DNA from: Solirubrobacteraceae bacterium
GTDB taxonomy: Bacteria > Actinomycetota > Thermoleophilia > Solirubrobacterales > Solirubrobacteraceae
DNA length: 5,273 bases
Assembly: GCA_019683665.1 (NCBI GenBank)
Contig: JADGIB010000259.1
Span: forward strand, 1 to 5,273
Reading direction: 5' to 3'
Positions 4,285 through 5,273 of this stretch are shown piece by piece. Both the position numbers and the translations under genes were made by a program. Position 1 is the stretch's first letter. Each line of letters opens with the position of its first letter. The notes under the pieces were generated by a model. The model did no database searches. It saw nothing but the letters and a program-made list of their open reading frames with translations, and had not been told where the DNA came from.

Positions 4285-5273
4285 ATGTGCGGGATCGTCG
4301 GATACGTCGGCCGGCGCCACGTCCAGGACGTGCTGCTGGCCGGCCTGAGAAGGCTGGAGTACCGCGGGTACGACTCGGCCGGCATCTCGGTGATCGCCGG
4401 GGACGCGTTCGAGTCGGTGCGCGCCGTGGGCAACCTCAGCGCGCTCGACGAGGCGCTCCGGGCCCGGGCCGAGCACGCGGGCGTCGCGCTCGCCACGCGT
4501 CCGGCGACGACCGGCATCGGCCACACCCGCTGGGCGACCCACGGCCGCGTCAGCGAGGAGAACGCCCACCCGCACTTCGACACGAACGAGCGCGTCCACG
4601 TCGTCGTCAACGGCATCGTCGAGAACTACATGACGCTGAAGGAGCGCCTGATCGCCGACGGAGCCGTCTTCACGTCGGAGACCGACGCCGAGGTCATCGC
4701 CCACCTCATCGCCATCCACCTCGACGGCGACCTCGCCGAGGCGGTCCGCCGCGCCTACGCCGACCTCGAGGGCCACTTCGCGTTCGTGGCGATGTCCCTC
4801 GACGACCCCGAGACGCTCGTCGGCGCGCGCAAGGAGTGCCCGCTCATCGTCGGCCGCGGCGACGGCGAGCAGTTCATCGCCTCCGCCGTGCCGGCGTTCA
4901 TGGCCTACACGCGCGACGTCCAGTACGTCGAGAACGACGAGATCGTCGTCCTGCGCCGCGACGACGTCCGGATCCTGCGCCCGGACGGCACCCCGGTCGA
5001 GCGCGGCATCGACCACGTCGAGTGGGACGAGGACACCGCCGAGAAGGGCGGGTTCGAGACGTTCATGCTCAAGGAGATGCACGAGCAGGCCGACGCGCTG
5101 GCCGACACGATCTTCGACCGCACCGCGTCCGGCGACAGCGTCGACCTCGACGAGGAGGGCGCGCTCGACGAGTCGCTGCTGGCCGGCGCGCGGCGGATCG
5201 TCGTCGTGGCCTGCGGGACGAGCTACCACGCGGGGCTGATCGGCCGGTATGCGATCGAGGGGTGGGCGCGGGT
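4285..5273 (+). CDS. glmS: Glutamine--fructose-6-phosphate aminotransferase (isomerizing), 3' end beyond window
   Basis: Makes glucosamine-6-phosphate from fructose-6-phosphate and glutamine, the committed step of hexosamine synthesis. The window holds 329 codons of a gene that normally encodes about 600 residues. The N-terminus is a class II glutamine amidotransferase: the catalytic Cys is residue 2 (MCGIVGYVG), exposed when Met is removed. Further motifs are LEYRGYDSAG (24-33), GIGHTRWATHG (77-87), NAHPH (93-97), VNGIVENY (108-115) and TDAEVIAH (133-140). The link to the isomerase part shows FMLKEMHEQ (260-268), and the first SIS domain begins with VVACGTSYHAG (307-317), the CGTS sugar-phosphate loop at 310-313. 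The required Met-Cys fixes the start at 4285. It follows glmM by 19 nt, putting the two consecutive pathway enzymes together. No well-spaced Shine-Dalgarno is present, and the gap is far too short for a glmS ribozyme. Confidence 0.97.
   Translation, partial: MCGIVGYVGRRHVQDVLLAGLRRLEYRGYDSAGISVIAGDAFESVRAVGNLSALDEALRARAEHAGVALATRPATTGIGHTRWATHGRVSEENAHPHFDTNERVHVVVNGIVENYMTLKERLIADGAVFTSETDAEVIAHLIAIHLDGDLAEAVRRAYADLEGHFAFVAMSLDDPETLVGARKECPLIVGRGDGEQFIASAVPAFMAYTRDVQYVENDEIVVLRRDDVRILRPDGTPVERGIDHVEWDEDTAEKGGFETFMLKEMHEQADALADTIFDRTASGDSVDLDEEGALDESLLAGARRIVVVACGTSYHAGLIGRYAIEGWAR

Noticed and set aside
2919..4616. Long minus-strand open frame (565 codons) opposite glmM and the start of glmS
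   Set aside because: It is antisense to two clearly identified enzymes whose motifs are intact. Its Asp/Val/Ala/Arg-rich composition is the expected complement of GC-rich codons, and no domain or Shine-Dalgarno supports it.
4276..5229. Minus-strand open frame (317 codons) opposite glmS
   Set aside because: The plus strand encodes GlmS with complete amidotransferase motifs; the antisense frame has no recognisable domain and is a GC-bias shadow.

Overview
The window is very GC-rich, with strongly G/C-biased third codon positions. It carries housekeeping genes in an order typical of Actinomycetota: ribosomal proteins L13 and S9 followed directly by a UDP-GlcNAc precursor gene. The GC content, the acidic extension on S9, and a cyclic-di-AMP riboswitch in front of a cell-wall hydrolase gene all suit a high-GC actinobacterium. 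A Thermoleophilia-like organism (Solirubrobacter, Conexibacter or Patulibacter type) is my best guess, but the sequence alone does not prove it.

Layout, left to right. Positions 1-106 hold no gene I can support, only GC-rich inverted repeats downstream of the leftmost gene. Positions 107-1405 (minus strand) encode a secreted M23 (LytM-type) peptidoglycan endopeptidase with a signal peptide, an IPT/TIG-like domain, a FlgD-Ig-like domain and a C-terminal zinc peptidase domain. Its 5' leader (about 1423-1588, minus strand) is a clear ydaO/yuaA-class c-di-AMP riboswitch, with a promoter just upstream and a Shine-Dalgarno sequence just downstream. From 1710 to the right edge four plus-strand genes are tightly packed: rplM (L13), rpsI (S9), glmM (phosphoglucosamine mutase) and glmS (glutamine--fructose-6-phosphate aminotransferase, cut by the window end). 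Gaps between them are 4, 26 and 19 nt, so an operon is likely.

How the parts fit together. GlmS makes glucosamine-6-phosphate from fructose-6-phosphate and glutamine. GlmM converts it to glucosamine-1-phosphate, the precursor of UDP-GlcNAc and hence of peptidoglycan. Placing them behind two ribosomal protein genes would tie wall-precursor supply to growth rate. The divergent hydrolase acts on the finished wall and is under c-di-AMP control. The divergent intergenic region (1406-1709) therefore sits between wall synthesis and wall remodelling.

Points worth a second look are the riboswitch and a possible loop-to-Shine-Dalgarno pairing in it, the roughly 130-residue acidic extension on S9, the hairpins and missing Shine-Dalgarno in front of rplM, and a possible leaderless internal promoter for glmS. 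I found no mobile element, CRISPR array, tRNA or rRNA, and no clearly new defence or biosynthetic system.
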